A stretch of DNA of 64,000 nt from Coffea arabica. Taxonomy: Eukaryota > Streptophyta > Magnoliopsida > Gentianales > Rubiaceae. Within the stretch, counting starts at the first letter, position 1. The number at the start of each line of letters is the position of its first letter. A model generated the notes under the pieces. That model saw nothing but the letters and a program-made list of their open reading frames with translations. It was not told the DNA's origin and did not search any database. Made by a program: the position numbers and the translations under genes. The stretch lies in contig NC_092329.1 of assembly GCF_036785885.1 (NCBI RefSeq), positions 8,928,001 through 8,992,000 of the forward strand, given 5' to 3'. Shown here piece by piece: positions 21,064 to 33,300 of this stretch.

Positions 21064-23919
21064 GGATAATTTCAAAAACCTCCCCTGAAATTTTTGACAG
21101 TCTCACTCTGCTCTTCTGAAATTTTCAAAATATTAGGGACCTCTCTTGGTAGAACATTAGGTCTCATTGTCTTACATAATCATGGGCGAAATGACTCAAA
21201 TACCCACATAACTTATTAGATATTTCACAATTATTTGTACAAAATATACTTAAATTAGTTACAAATATGGTTCACTGAATTAATGATAATTTAAAAGTGC
21301 AAATAATATCTAAAATACCATGAGAAAAAAGTCACCAAATTCAGGCATCATTTTCTAGTTGATTTATGGCATAGAAAGCTGTAAGAATAAGAGTCACTTC
21401 ATTTGGAGTAAGAGAAGCAGTGGTTTTTAAACTATATGTGAAGATTGTCACCTTTATTGCAGAGGATTTAAGAGCTCTTTAAATCACATCTTCAGGTTAG
21501 TCTCTAAGAATTTTGTACTGAAAATTTTTTATTCTTTGGTAACTTATGTTGATACAGTTGTTATTTGTGTATGGCAGATTATGCTTACCTGATTTTCTAT
21601 TTTTGAAACCTCCTCTAAAATTTTATTCTTGTTAAATTCCCTAGATACTGTTTATATGAAATCATATATATATATATATAATAAAGTCGTATCCTCATAC
21701 TTATCCCTTCATATTTTCTCTTTCCTAATTGACTTAACGAGACGGCAAGTAGTTTTCTACGTGACTTACTCCTTTTTTGTTTGGATATATATCAATTCTT
21801 ATTTCCTGTAAAAATTCTTAATATTATATGATTCTTATTTTCTACCCAAAAAAGGAACCGGAAAGTAATGCGATATAAATAAAAGAGACATAAATCTCCT
21901 CTATTAGATATATAGGAATAAATGATAATATATTTTTTTATAGTGTCCTATTCTTTTTTTTTTTAACAGTTTCATCATAGATCCTTTTTATTTTAAGATA
22001 AATCTACCCATATATAGAACAACATACAAACAATCAAATTAAAGAAAGTTAGCCCGAGAAAGTTTTTACAAGACTCACAGTCCCCATGCATAATTGATGT
22101 ATAAAGAGAAATGACACTTCATCTGATTGAAAATTTCTGGAAAAGTCCATAAAGAAAATGGAGTGTCATCAACCAAAGAAATAAAATCCCATTATCATAG
22201 CTAAAGAAAGATGAGATAAAACATTAGATATTTGTTGAAGTTTTGCACCCTGAAGGCCCCTACCCGACCCTCCGTCCGTAGTGTCCTCCAATCCAAGAGA
22301 AAGGCCTCCGTTCGTCCGTAGTGTCCTCCGCCTGTCTTTTTTTTAACATATTTCGGCTAATAATTCCTTAATCACAATACATCTTTGCCCAGATGGTAGA
22401 AAATATTTTGTGTGTGGACCCACATTATAGGAATCCATGCACTTAAAGGACTCGATATAGTGGAGGTGGTATTTTAAAGTCGGTAAAATCTATCTTGATA
22501 ACGAATTTGTAAATTCATTACGTACAGGTTTATGTACGTGCATAGTACGGGTCACATAAGGTCTTATTTCCTACCCAAAGTTATTTGGGCGATTATGGTT
22601 TTATTTCTTATAAGAATTCTTAATATTATAGGATTCTTATTTCCTACCCAAAGTTACGTACTTTAAGTAACTTAAATTAAGATAAACATACTTTTAATGT
22701 TCTTATCAATATTTCTTCGTATTCTTATCAATTCTTATTTCCTATGTCTATACTAAATATAGCCTCTAATATATTGATTTCAAGCATCAAATTCATGGTT
22801 AGATATTTCCAGTGCAAGCGATTGGCATATTAAAGTATCAATTTTGGGTTTTCACTCCTCTTGATTATCAGATACATCTTCTTTCAATATATATATATAT
22901 ATATATATATTTTTAAAAAGGCATGTTGATCTTCAATTGTAAGAGCTTAGTAACAGATCTTGAATTTTGTTTTTTTTTGTTTTATTTTCTATTTGTTTTG
23001 TATGAAGACATAGGATTTAAACAAGTACTTTCATCGTTATTTTTGTAGGATTTTTTCTAACATGTTTGTTAATTGATTTTTGTGATCATACACTACGATG
23101 TTTGTTAATTTGTCTTCAGGAAAAACAACCAAAAACAAAAGATACTGGAAAGTAATGCGATATAAATACAAGAGACAAAAATATCTCTATTAGATATATT
23201 TGCAAATTCATTAGTTAATTAAAAGACTTTGGCCCTTAATTATAATCTTTACGTATTGTTATACACAAACTTGAATGCGATACATCATTTATTTTTTTTA
23301 TACTTAGTTATCCTACTTTGCTATCATTCAGTGATAATAGAAAATCAATAAATGCTGATTTGCACGGACAAATCGAGGAGAATATTCAAACAGAAAAAAA
23401 AACAAGTTTCTGAATAGTAGAATATTATTTGATACTATTTACTGCACTTTTTATTTATTTTCAAGTTTTTGAATGTTATGATATTGTTGAATGTTATTTT
23501 TTCTATTTTTAAATTATAATTCACTGAATTAGATATTCAAATTTATATTATAAGAATACTTTACATTACAATGCACACATAGTAATATACTTAAGACAAG
23601 TTATAATAAATTATACATTAAATATGTATTTTATATCGACATTTTTATAAATTGACTAAAGTTCATTATTTTTCGACGATTCCCATTCAATGAACGGGTA
23701 CAAAACTAGTTATCTCACTAATGCAAGACTTGAGGGAATTTGTTGTACCAGGCTGTTTTCTCTCTCTATCTCCCAAAATTTTTTTTATTGTTTGTCCTTT
23801 TGAATTAGGTTGGATTTGGTACTAGATACTTACTTCTAGGGATGTCTCTAATATTTTGAAAACCTCACAGGAGGGGAGTGCGGCTATGAGAAATCTCAAG
23901 GGGGTTTCTAAAATTCTCC
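21064..23919. mobile_element. unit-B copy of the Mutator-like TIR element, split by a Helitron-like insertion
   Basis: The left arm (GATAATTTCAAAAACCTCCC at 21064) and right arm (GGGGTTTCTAAAATTCTCC ending near 23919) match 6474-7273. The match breaks at 21662 and resumes at 23711, exactly around the inserted Helitron-like segment. Confidence 0.65.
21662..23710 (+). mobile_element. Helitron-like non-autonomous element, about 2.05 kb
   Basis: Absent at the corresponding site in unit A (about 7052-7056, TATGAAATTATCTCAC). The insert starts TC (21662) after AAA and ends CTAGT (23706-23710) before T. Just upstream of the 3' end is a short hairpin CCCATTC-AAT-GAACGGG (23682-23698, one G:T pair) followed by TACAAAACTAGT. 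A 5' TC, a 3' hairpin, a terminal CTAGT, insertion between A and T and no target duplication are the hallmarks of plant Helitrons. No Rep/helicase gene is present. It carries TA microsatellites (21662-21681, about 22888-22910) and a duplicated CCGTCCGTAGTGTCCTCC motif near 22270-22330. Confidence 0.8.
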
Positions 23920-23961
23920 GTACATCATTAGATGCAAAAATTGAAATTGAAATTAAAAATA

Positions 23962-25067
23962 GGAAAAATTGTCCAAAACGTCCCTCACATTTTGTAAAAT
24001 AACTTTTTTCGTCCTTCACTTTTAAAAGTGTAATTTTATATCCCTTACATATTCACATCGGTCAAATTTAGTCCCTAACTAGGTTTCCGATCATTTTTTG
24101 GCCGGAATCCATCATGTGCAAGGCAAGTGATCATTTTTTAAGGGTAAATTTGTCAAATTATATTTTACATAATTTGATCTATAATCCTCCACATTTTATA
24201 AAATAATTTTTTTCATCCTTCACATTTTATAAAATGATTTTTTTATTCCTTACATTTCGCAAAATGAATTTCTTTATCCCTCATATTTCAAAAAATGAAA
24301 TTTTCATTTCTCACTAATTATGTGTGTGAATACATTTTTTTTAAACACATGTATATGTCTATTTGATTTTGCTTAATAATAATAGCATAAACACATGTAT
24401 GTAATTGGGGCCAACTTGTAGGCTATCATCTCTTTTTTATGATTATGACTAATATTTACCAATAGAACCTTAATTTGCATATTCTTTTTGTATTTTGACC
24501 GAAAATAGCTTTATTGGCCAACTTGATAATGAATGCAAGATTTTTTACTAGCTAATACCAGATGGAATCAAATGATCACGTATAATATATGGTATTCGTA
24601 TTGTTAAGTGAAATCAAATAGATACATACATATATTTATGCTATTCGTATTATTAAGCAAAATCAAATAGACATATACATGTGTTTAAACAAAATGTATT
24701 CACACACATATATATTTTTTAGAGTTTCCCTCACACACATAATTAGTGAGGGATGGAAATATTCTTTTTTTGAAATGTGAGGGATGAAAAAATTATTTTA
24801 TAAAATCTGAGGGAAGAAAATTTTGTTTTATAAAATGTGGAGGACTATAGATTAGATTATGTAAAATATAATTTGACAAATTTACCCTTTAAAAATGATC
24901 ACGTGCCTTGCACGTGGTGAATTCCGGTGAAAAAATGATCGGAAACCTAGTTAGAAACTAAATTTGACCGATGTAAATATTTAAGGGATATAAAATTACA
25001 CTTTTAAAAGTGAGGGACGAAAAAAGTCATTTTACAAAATATGAGGGACATTTTGGACGATTTTCCC
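23962..25067. mobile_element. Mutator-like foldback element, 1.1 kb, 9-bp TSD
   Basis: The 9-bp duplication TTAAAAATA flanks the element exactly (23953-23961 and 25068-25076); unit A has one copy at the empty site near 7335-7343. The ends GGAAAAATTGTCCAAAACGT and GGGAAAATCGTCCAAAATGT (complement of the right end) start inverted arms that run for roughly 400 bp each, so most of the element is a long imperfect palindrome. Repeated GTCCCTCACATTTT-type motifs are conspicuous. No coding capacity. The 9-bp TSD points to the Mutator superfamily. Confidence 0.88.
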
Positions 25068-25113
25068 TTAAAAATATTTTAATTGTCATGAATCATGTAC
25101 ACTGTAACACTTA

Positions 25114-26891
25114 GGGGGCGCTTGGTTCAAGCTTAAGAATTGGAATTGTAATTGGAATCATACAAAAAAACTTAGTATGGGTTTTGGACAAAGGTATGAT
25201 TACAAATGGGGGTGCTTGGTAAATATTGGTAAGGAATGGGTATCAAATTTAATAATCAATTTTTTACCTTTAATTTCTTTTTTCTTTTCATATCTTTCTT
25301 CTTCCTCGTTCAAATGCTTTTCCCACATACCCATCCACAATATATATATTCATATATAAATATTAATTTTCTGTTTAAAATATATTTATAAATATTTATA
25401 AATATATTTTATATTTATATTTATATAAATATATAAATATATTTATTTATATATATATTTATATAATTTTATAAATATATTTATTTATATATATTTATAT
25501 AAATTTATAAATATATTTATTTCAATTTTGTTTTATAATATGTATATTAATATATAATAATATGTATATTTCAATTATGTATATTATATATATAAATTAT
25601 AGTAATATTAATATGTATATTTCAATTATGTATATTATATCAATTGAAATAAATAATATATATTTATATATAAATATTTTTGTTTAAAATATATTTATGT
25701 ATATATTTATAAATTTATTTATATTTATATTTACATAAATATATAAATATATTTATTTATATATTTATATATTTATATAAATTTATAAATATATTTATTT
25801 CAATTTTGTTTTATAACATGTATATTAATATATATTAATATGTATATTTCAATTATGTATATTATATATATAAATTATAGTAATATTAATATGTATATTT
25901 CAATTATGTATATTATATCAATTGAAATAAATAATATATATTTATATATAAATATTTTTGTTTAAAAAATATTTATGTATATATTTATAAATTTATTTAT
26001 ATTTATATTTACATAAATATATAAATATATTTATTTATATATTGATATAAATTTATAAATATATTTATAAATATATTTATATAAATTTATAAATATATTT
26101 ATTTCAATTTTGTTTTATAACATGTATATTAATATATATTAATATGTATATTTCAATTATGTATATTATATATATAAATTATAGTAATATTAATATGTCA
26201 ATTATGTATATTATATATATTATATCAATTGAAAAAATAATATATATTTATATATAAATATTTTTGTTTAAAATATATATAACAAAAATATTTATACATT
26301 TATATTTATATATTTATTTCAATTTTGTTTTATAATATGTATATTAACATATATTAATATGTATATTTCAATTAATATTTATATTTTATTATATATATAA
26401 ATTATATTAATATTAATATGTATATTAGATATTATATCAATTGAAATAAATAGATATATTTATATATAAGTATATAAATATATAAATATATATTTCAATT
26501 TTTTTATAATTTATATATTAATATATATTAATATATGTATATTAAATATATATTAATATACATATAAATATATATTAATATACATATTATAAAACAAAAT
26601 TGAAATAAAAAATATTATATATATAAATAAATAAATATTAATATATAGAAACAGAGCCAATATATATTTTTAAAAAATCCCAAAAATAATTTTTTTTTTA
26701 AAGATTTTGGAATCAAATGTGTGATTCATCAAAACCCTCCAATCTACTTGGGTATTGAGAGTGACTGATTTTTCATGAATCATTCCAAGATTTCAAAACC
26801 TATACCCATTAGCCAAACAACAATTTTGGGGCTCAATCCAATTCTTGATTCCTATACCCTCCAACCAAGCAACAATTTTGGGGCTCAATCT
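25114..26891. mobile_element. Harbinger-like AT-rich element in unit B, right end irregular
   Basis: The left end TTA-GGGGGCGCTTGGTTCAAGC resembles the 4123 element. The right terminal region contains CCAACCAAGCAACAATTTTGG, with CAACAATTTTGGGGCTCAATC present twice, so the expected mirror of the left TIR is rearranged. Unit A reads CACTTATTCTTATCC at the empty site. The core (about 25370-26640) is nearly pure A/T with four imperfect tandem copies of a 215-300 bp unit, recognisable by CAATTTTGTTTTATAA at about 25523, 25801, 26105 and 26320. Confidence 0.65.
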
Positions 26892-27255
26892 TGATTCTTA
26901 TGGTATGAAACAAAATCCAACGACAAGTCAGAAAATACAGAACTAACAAGTTGAGATGATTCCCATGCACATTAATATCCATCCTCAAATTTGACTATTT
27001 ATTCCTAGGCACCTACAGCCTACTTGATCTTAAGCAATTGAATGGCCGAATAGTTGCTTTCCCATTAACCTCACGTCAACTATTTCGTCGTCATGACACT
27101 TGCTTTAAACTACTCACTTATTAGTAAACCATTACTGTAACCTTCCATCAACCAAATGCAAAACAAACAAAAAGAATCTCTGTTCGATTTATTTTTTCCC
27201 AAAAAAAAAAGAGTAAATTCTGTCTCAATCTGTAGTTCCCTTCTTTCCTTACACG

Positions 27256-27267
27256 CTATATATAAAC
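27256..27267 (+). promoter_or_regulatory. TATA box of OPT-2
   Basis: CTATATATAAAC lies 100 bp before the OPT-2 start codon, at the position equivalent to the OPT-1 TATA box. The flanking upstream sequence is nearly identical in both units, so similar expression is expected unless upstream insertions (23962-26891) matter. Confidence 0.6.
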
Positions 27268-27355
27268 ATGTACTTAGACGATTGTTTCCCCATGCCCAAA
27301 TAAAAAAAAAAAAACCAAAACTGGTCTCTTTTATCATTTCTCCTAGTTCCAAAGA

Positions 27356-30300
27356 ATGAGTGAAGTAGTGGGAAATATAGAAGAACAAAGAATACCCGAA
27401 GAAGATATTGACAATAATAACAAGATTACTGGCGCAGCGGATGAAGATGAGCTTTCGCCAATAGAGGAGGTTCGTTTAACCGTACCCAACACAGACGACC
27501 CGAATCAACCAGTATGGACTTTTCGGATGTGGGTCTTGGGTATCATCTCCTGCACACTTCTCTCATTTCTGAACCAGTTCTTCTCTTACCGGAGGGAGAC
27601 AGTGATCATAACCCAGATCCCAGTTGTGGTGGCAACTCTCCCCACCGGACGCTTCATGGCTGCTGTGCTACCCACCACCCAGTTCCGGCTACCCGGGTTT
27701 GGGTCCAGGAAGTTTTCGCTTAACCCGGGTCCGTTTAACATGAAGGAGCACGTCCTTATATCCATTTTTGCTAATGCTGGCACTGCTTTTGGAAACGGGT
27801 CTGCCTATGCTGTTGGGATAGTTGACCTCGTCATTGCCTTTTATCGAAGAAAAATTTCTTTCTTTGCTGCTTGGCTTCTTATCATCACAACCCAGGTGCG
27901 CGCGCGCGCGTTTTATATATATATTTGCATTTTTACATTGCATAGGATTCATGTTTTCTTGTCATACAATTTTTTGGTTGATACGAGACTTTGCATGTTG
28001 CTTGTGCCTTGCAAAATGTTTCGTCAGATTTTGCATGAAAGAATTTATTAGCCGCCGACCTTTTTTTAAATTTTAATCCCAACAAGTGTTTGAGTCAAAC
28101 AAAAATGTAGAAAGGAAGGTTCCAATTTCCTAGTCCTCATCTTGAGCAAGCATTGATGTCGATCATAAAGTTTTCATGCAAAATTTTCACATTTACATTT
28201 TTTTTTCTTGAAAATTTGTTTAGTCTGGTAAAGAATCCAATGGAAAGCATTTTTGACTACTTCTTCTGTTTATTGTTTCTACGGTTTTTGATGCAGTCAT
28301 GAGCATGAACCAAGATGCTTCTTGCAAAGCAGTCCTTCTATTTAGATTAAAACATACGCAAGAACTGGCTAACCATCCAAAAGAGGCAGGAATATATACA
28401 CTTAACCCCCTGTACTTAGAATATATACACTTTACCTCCTACTGAGATTAAATTTTAGAATTCCGTACAAAAATTTAGTGAACTAACATTAATGCCCATA
28501 TATATATTATTTGTATGGACAACTTTTGTCCATTAGGCAGGAATATTGGCGCCTAAATTATGAAACTTCATGTAACATTTTAAAAAAAGAAAATAAAAAG
28601 ACTAAATAATCTTAAATGTCATCGGCAACAAGTTAAAAACTTCTAAAACTCTTCCAAAACTATTACTTCTGCAAATCATGATTCCTCTTGTAAGATTACA
28701 ATTGGTGGCCTTTAATCGATGAAGCATCAACGAGATTTAAGGTGGAAGTACATCTTATCTCTCGAAGTATTTTCCTTCTTGATTGAGCATTTTGATGAAA
28801 TATGAGATGGGTATGAGGCTTTATGCATCTTCTACTATCTAGTTGCTTTTCTAATTTGTGTATTTTGTTTGAATTCCTGGATGTTTATCAAATTATACAA
28901 TGATTGAATAGCGTGCTTCTTTCATTTGGAATGTGCAAAAGTTCAAGTTGCTCCTTTATATATAGCCAGATATGTAAAGAATACTGAGCAACAGTTAACA
29001 AAGTGATCGTTGGGATAGTATTACAAATTGTGCTCCATATGTAAAAATTTTAGTGTTTGTTTCCGAAGTACAGCCGGCGAAGTGTTACTCACCCCCAAGT
29101 TCAGGCGGGTAAAGTGTAATTAACCCTATTTTTTTATTTGGAAAACCTTTAATAGGTTGATGTTAACGTTGGGTGGGCAGGTTTTGGGCTACGGATGGGC
29201 TGGGCTTCTAAGGAAATACGTGGTTGAGCCGGCACACATGTGGTGGCCCAGCAATCTTGTCCAGATCTCCCTGTTTCGGTATGTTTCACGTACTATAATA
29301 AATTTTTTTTGGTAGAAGATTTCTGCATGATGTTCGTGTTCCACACTAATAATTTCACCTTGAAAGTAGAGCTTTTAACGAGTCTAATTGAGTCCAACAC
29401 TTGGTGTATAGGCTTTGTTTGTTTGTGTGATATATAAAACAAGTTAATTTATATAAATATTTGGGGTTCGAATTGAATTCAACTTGTTAAACTAAATGAG
29501 TCAAATTCATTTAATTATATTCTTTATTTTACAAAATAAATAATACTAATTTTATTTACAATTACTTTTTTAATGAAAAATACAAGGCATTTATATATAT
29601 ATATATATTTAATAATGTTAAATGTATTTATACTTGTATTTACGTATTTTTCTAATTAAATATGAGTTCACGAACCTATTAGAATAGTTCATGAATAGGT
29701 TTGTGTTTGACTCGATTATCAAACGAACCTAATAATGTTCGAGCTCGATTCGTCTATTATATGATGGAACTGTTTTAAAACTCAAAGGAGTCGAAGGCGA
29801 ACTTGTTAGCAAATGAATTCATTAAAAGCTCTATTTGAAAGCAACTCCTCTGTCTAAGTCGCCCCACTTTGATTTATACACTAAATTTCAAAAGTTACAA
29901 GGCTAAAATTCTCCTTTAACTGAAGACCTGAGCACGCTAGACACAAAGAGCACATAGTTTAGAAAATTGAGATTATAAAATATATAATATTATATTTGTA
30001 GATTTTCTCTGTTATCACAAATGATAAAAGGGATTTTCTCTGTCTATCTCATGGTTTTCCTACATCCAGATCTCATATCTTAGGTCTTCATACCCAAAAC
30101 AAGCAGATTATGTCGAAAGTATTTTTCGCACAAATTTGTATCGTTGATAATAGTTTTCTGTCATTGTTGCTACATGCTTAATTTTGTTGACCTTAACATT
30201 TTTGTTTTTCTTTCTTGACTTTGTTGATGAGAAGATCTTAGGTACGCACAGTGACCGAGCCAGGATTTTTTTTTAGGGGGGCCAAAATTTTTTCTAATAA

Positions 30301-33300
30301 AATTATCTTAATATATTATGTTCAAAATAATTTTCTTCTATTGAAATATATGACATCTAAAAATATCAAATATTAAATTTAATTATAAAGGTATGTCTAT
30401 TCATAAATATGCGGTACAGCCATAACAAAATTAACAAAAAGGATAACTTTTGATTAAATATCTTATAACATCACAAACCATCCAATTTGCACATTATGAG
30501 AAGATGCTCTCCAATATGTCATCTATGCAATATATATATATATAACCATGTAATATAAATGTAACTATTTTCAATTGAAAAAAGATAAAAGTTATGTTAA
30601 CATACTTTGAAATTTCAACATCTTTTCTTAGAAGTAAATTGAGCTCTACGCTCTTTCATAGAACTAAATTCATCTATGATTGAATCACTACTAAATTTTT
30701 TAGCAACTTCCTTTTCTATATACATAGTTAGACAATCATTCAAGAAATTATCTTCCATCTTGTTTTGGAGGTTTATCTTAATTATTTTCATAATTGAAAA
30801 TGCCCGCTCTGTAGTTGCAGTTGATACAGGAAGAGTAAAAACAAGTCTAATCAATCTATCAATAAGAGGATATATCACTGATTTTCTTGTCTTCACCAAG
30901 CCTTGACATGACTCATTAATACCAGATAATTCTTGCAATTCAGGATGAAGTTCTATTGTTAGACGTACTAGTTCTTGCTCCATAAAATCATTCGGATAGA
31001 AGTTCTCTGCAAGTTTACAAATATCATCAATTTTGAATAGCATAAATCCATTTCTAGGATCTAAAGTAGTTCTCAAAACAAGCAATTCCATGGTATGATC
31101 ATTAAACCTGCTATGTAATTCTTGCAATTGACAATCAATTGTTGCAAGAAATATATCCACTCGATAATAATGCTCGACACTAATCTTATCATGATGACTT
31201 TGAGATCTGCCACGTCTTGCAATATATTGAGCATTCATACATGGGATATCAATTTGATGTTGCTCACAAAATAATTTAACTTTCACCAAGAAATCATCCC
31301 ATCCCCAATCTCGAAAATTCTTTAGCAGCTTTGTTGTGCTTGAGACAAGATGCATTGCATTCAAAATATCTTGAGATTTACGTTGCAATGCTATACAAAA
31401 GATATGAGTAATTTCCATAATGTCTTTCATAAGATACAAAGTGAAAACAAACTTAAAGGATAACAACTGATTCAAAGCAAAATTTGCATCTCCACGTTGA
31501 GAGTATGAACCTCCATCTACTGCAATGTTACTTAAAATCACACAAGTAGCATTGAACATTTTCAGTAAACTAGAAATAGAATCCAAATGAGAACCCCAAC
31601 GAGTATCTCCAGTTCATTTTAAAGTGCCAATTTGATTAAGCCCCCTTCCAGTTTCAAGTTCACCATTAGCAATCTTAGTAGCAACTTCAATTGCTTGAGC
31701 CTCCTTTAATTCATCATTACGTTTGCTAGATGCAGTAACAATGTTGATAATGAAAACTAAATTGGAGAAGAATTGGTGAACAGAAGCTACTTCTCTAGAA
31801 GCTGCAACTAAAGCAAGTTAAAGCCTATGAACCAAACAATGAATGTAATAGGCATATGGACATTCGTGGAAAATTAGAGCTTGCAAGCCATTCCATTCAA
31901 AGATGACTAATTCATATATATATATATCAACTCTCATAATATAAACTAAAATTGTAAACTTTAGGGGGGGCCAATTTTATTTTACACACATATTTACATA
32001 TTATGAATTAAAATTCTCAAAACTTAGGGGGGGCCATGGCCCCCTCTGCCCCCCTTGGCTCCATCATTGGGTACGCACACCTCACATCAATGTGGAAAAC
32101 TAATGAAAGCTTTGCCTGTAGTCCAAACCCTTATGAATGGCCCTAATCATGCCCCTTGATTAGTGCCTAAAACTTGGAAATGTCAAATCTCAGCCCTTAT
32201 TTTCCAAATCCAGTGTCTGTCTTCATGGTCGTGAACATCACAAGGTCCAAAATATCAGCTTTATGTTTCCTAATTTTTTCCAACTCCCTTTTTTTTTTTT
32301 TTTCTCTCTGGTACCATTTTCAAACTCTTGATATGATCAAGTATAACGTCTCCAGTTCACCCTCCAAGGCTGTAGGCTGTTATGATCAGGTGTCAGATAG
32401 AAAATCTTCTTGAAACCTGTCCTGCTCTTCTTAACTTAGTACCTAGAATCATAGAAGGAATCACAAATTTACTTTGACAGAGCGGATCTTAATCATCTAA
32501 ACTTAGGTATATAACACAAGATATTTTCAAGTTTTATGTGGGGGACAAAAGTTTAAGTTTATAAAGAATATCTAAAAAATTTTAATTTTCTAAATGAGGA
32601 AAATTTAATTTTTTCCGTCCCCTAGTTCCACTTGTGCCTGGAAGTTACCAATGGTGTCGAGTAAGAAATGCAATGGAACAAAGAAGTTTAGAAACTGTTA
32701 AAATTTTGAGATTTTTTAAATTTTTTTGTGTATTTACATTCTTTCCATTTTGTTGTCATGCAACGAATAACAGAATGCAGTAAAAATACTTCCAACTGGA
32801 AAATTTGCATAAGATATATGATCATAAATTAGTGAAGACGCCTGTCTACTTTGAGTTTGAGAAGAAATGGAAACTTCTGGCAAGTCCTTCCCATGTAAAG
32901 CAAATTAGTGGGAAGACCTGAGTGCTCAAGTATCTTTTACACTGCATAAACAATTTGTAGTGAAACAAGAAATTTGCACTATTGACTATTACAGGGCACT
33001 GCATGAGGAAGAAGATGCAGATGGCAATGAAAATGGGGAGAGAAATGGCAATAAGCGACAAACTTCACGCACAAAATTCTTTGTGGTAGCATTGGTTTGT
33101 AGTTTTATCTGGTACTTGGTTCCAGGGTTCTTATTCCAGGCTCTGTCAAGCATTTCATGGGTATGCTGGGCGTATCCCAATTCAGTCACCGCTCAGCAAC
33201 TAGGATCAGGCTTGAAAGGATTAGGACTTGGAGCCTTCACATTGGACTGGTCAACAGTGGCTTCCTTCCTGTTCAGCCCTCTCATTTCTCCCTTCTTTGC

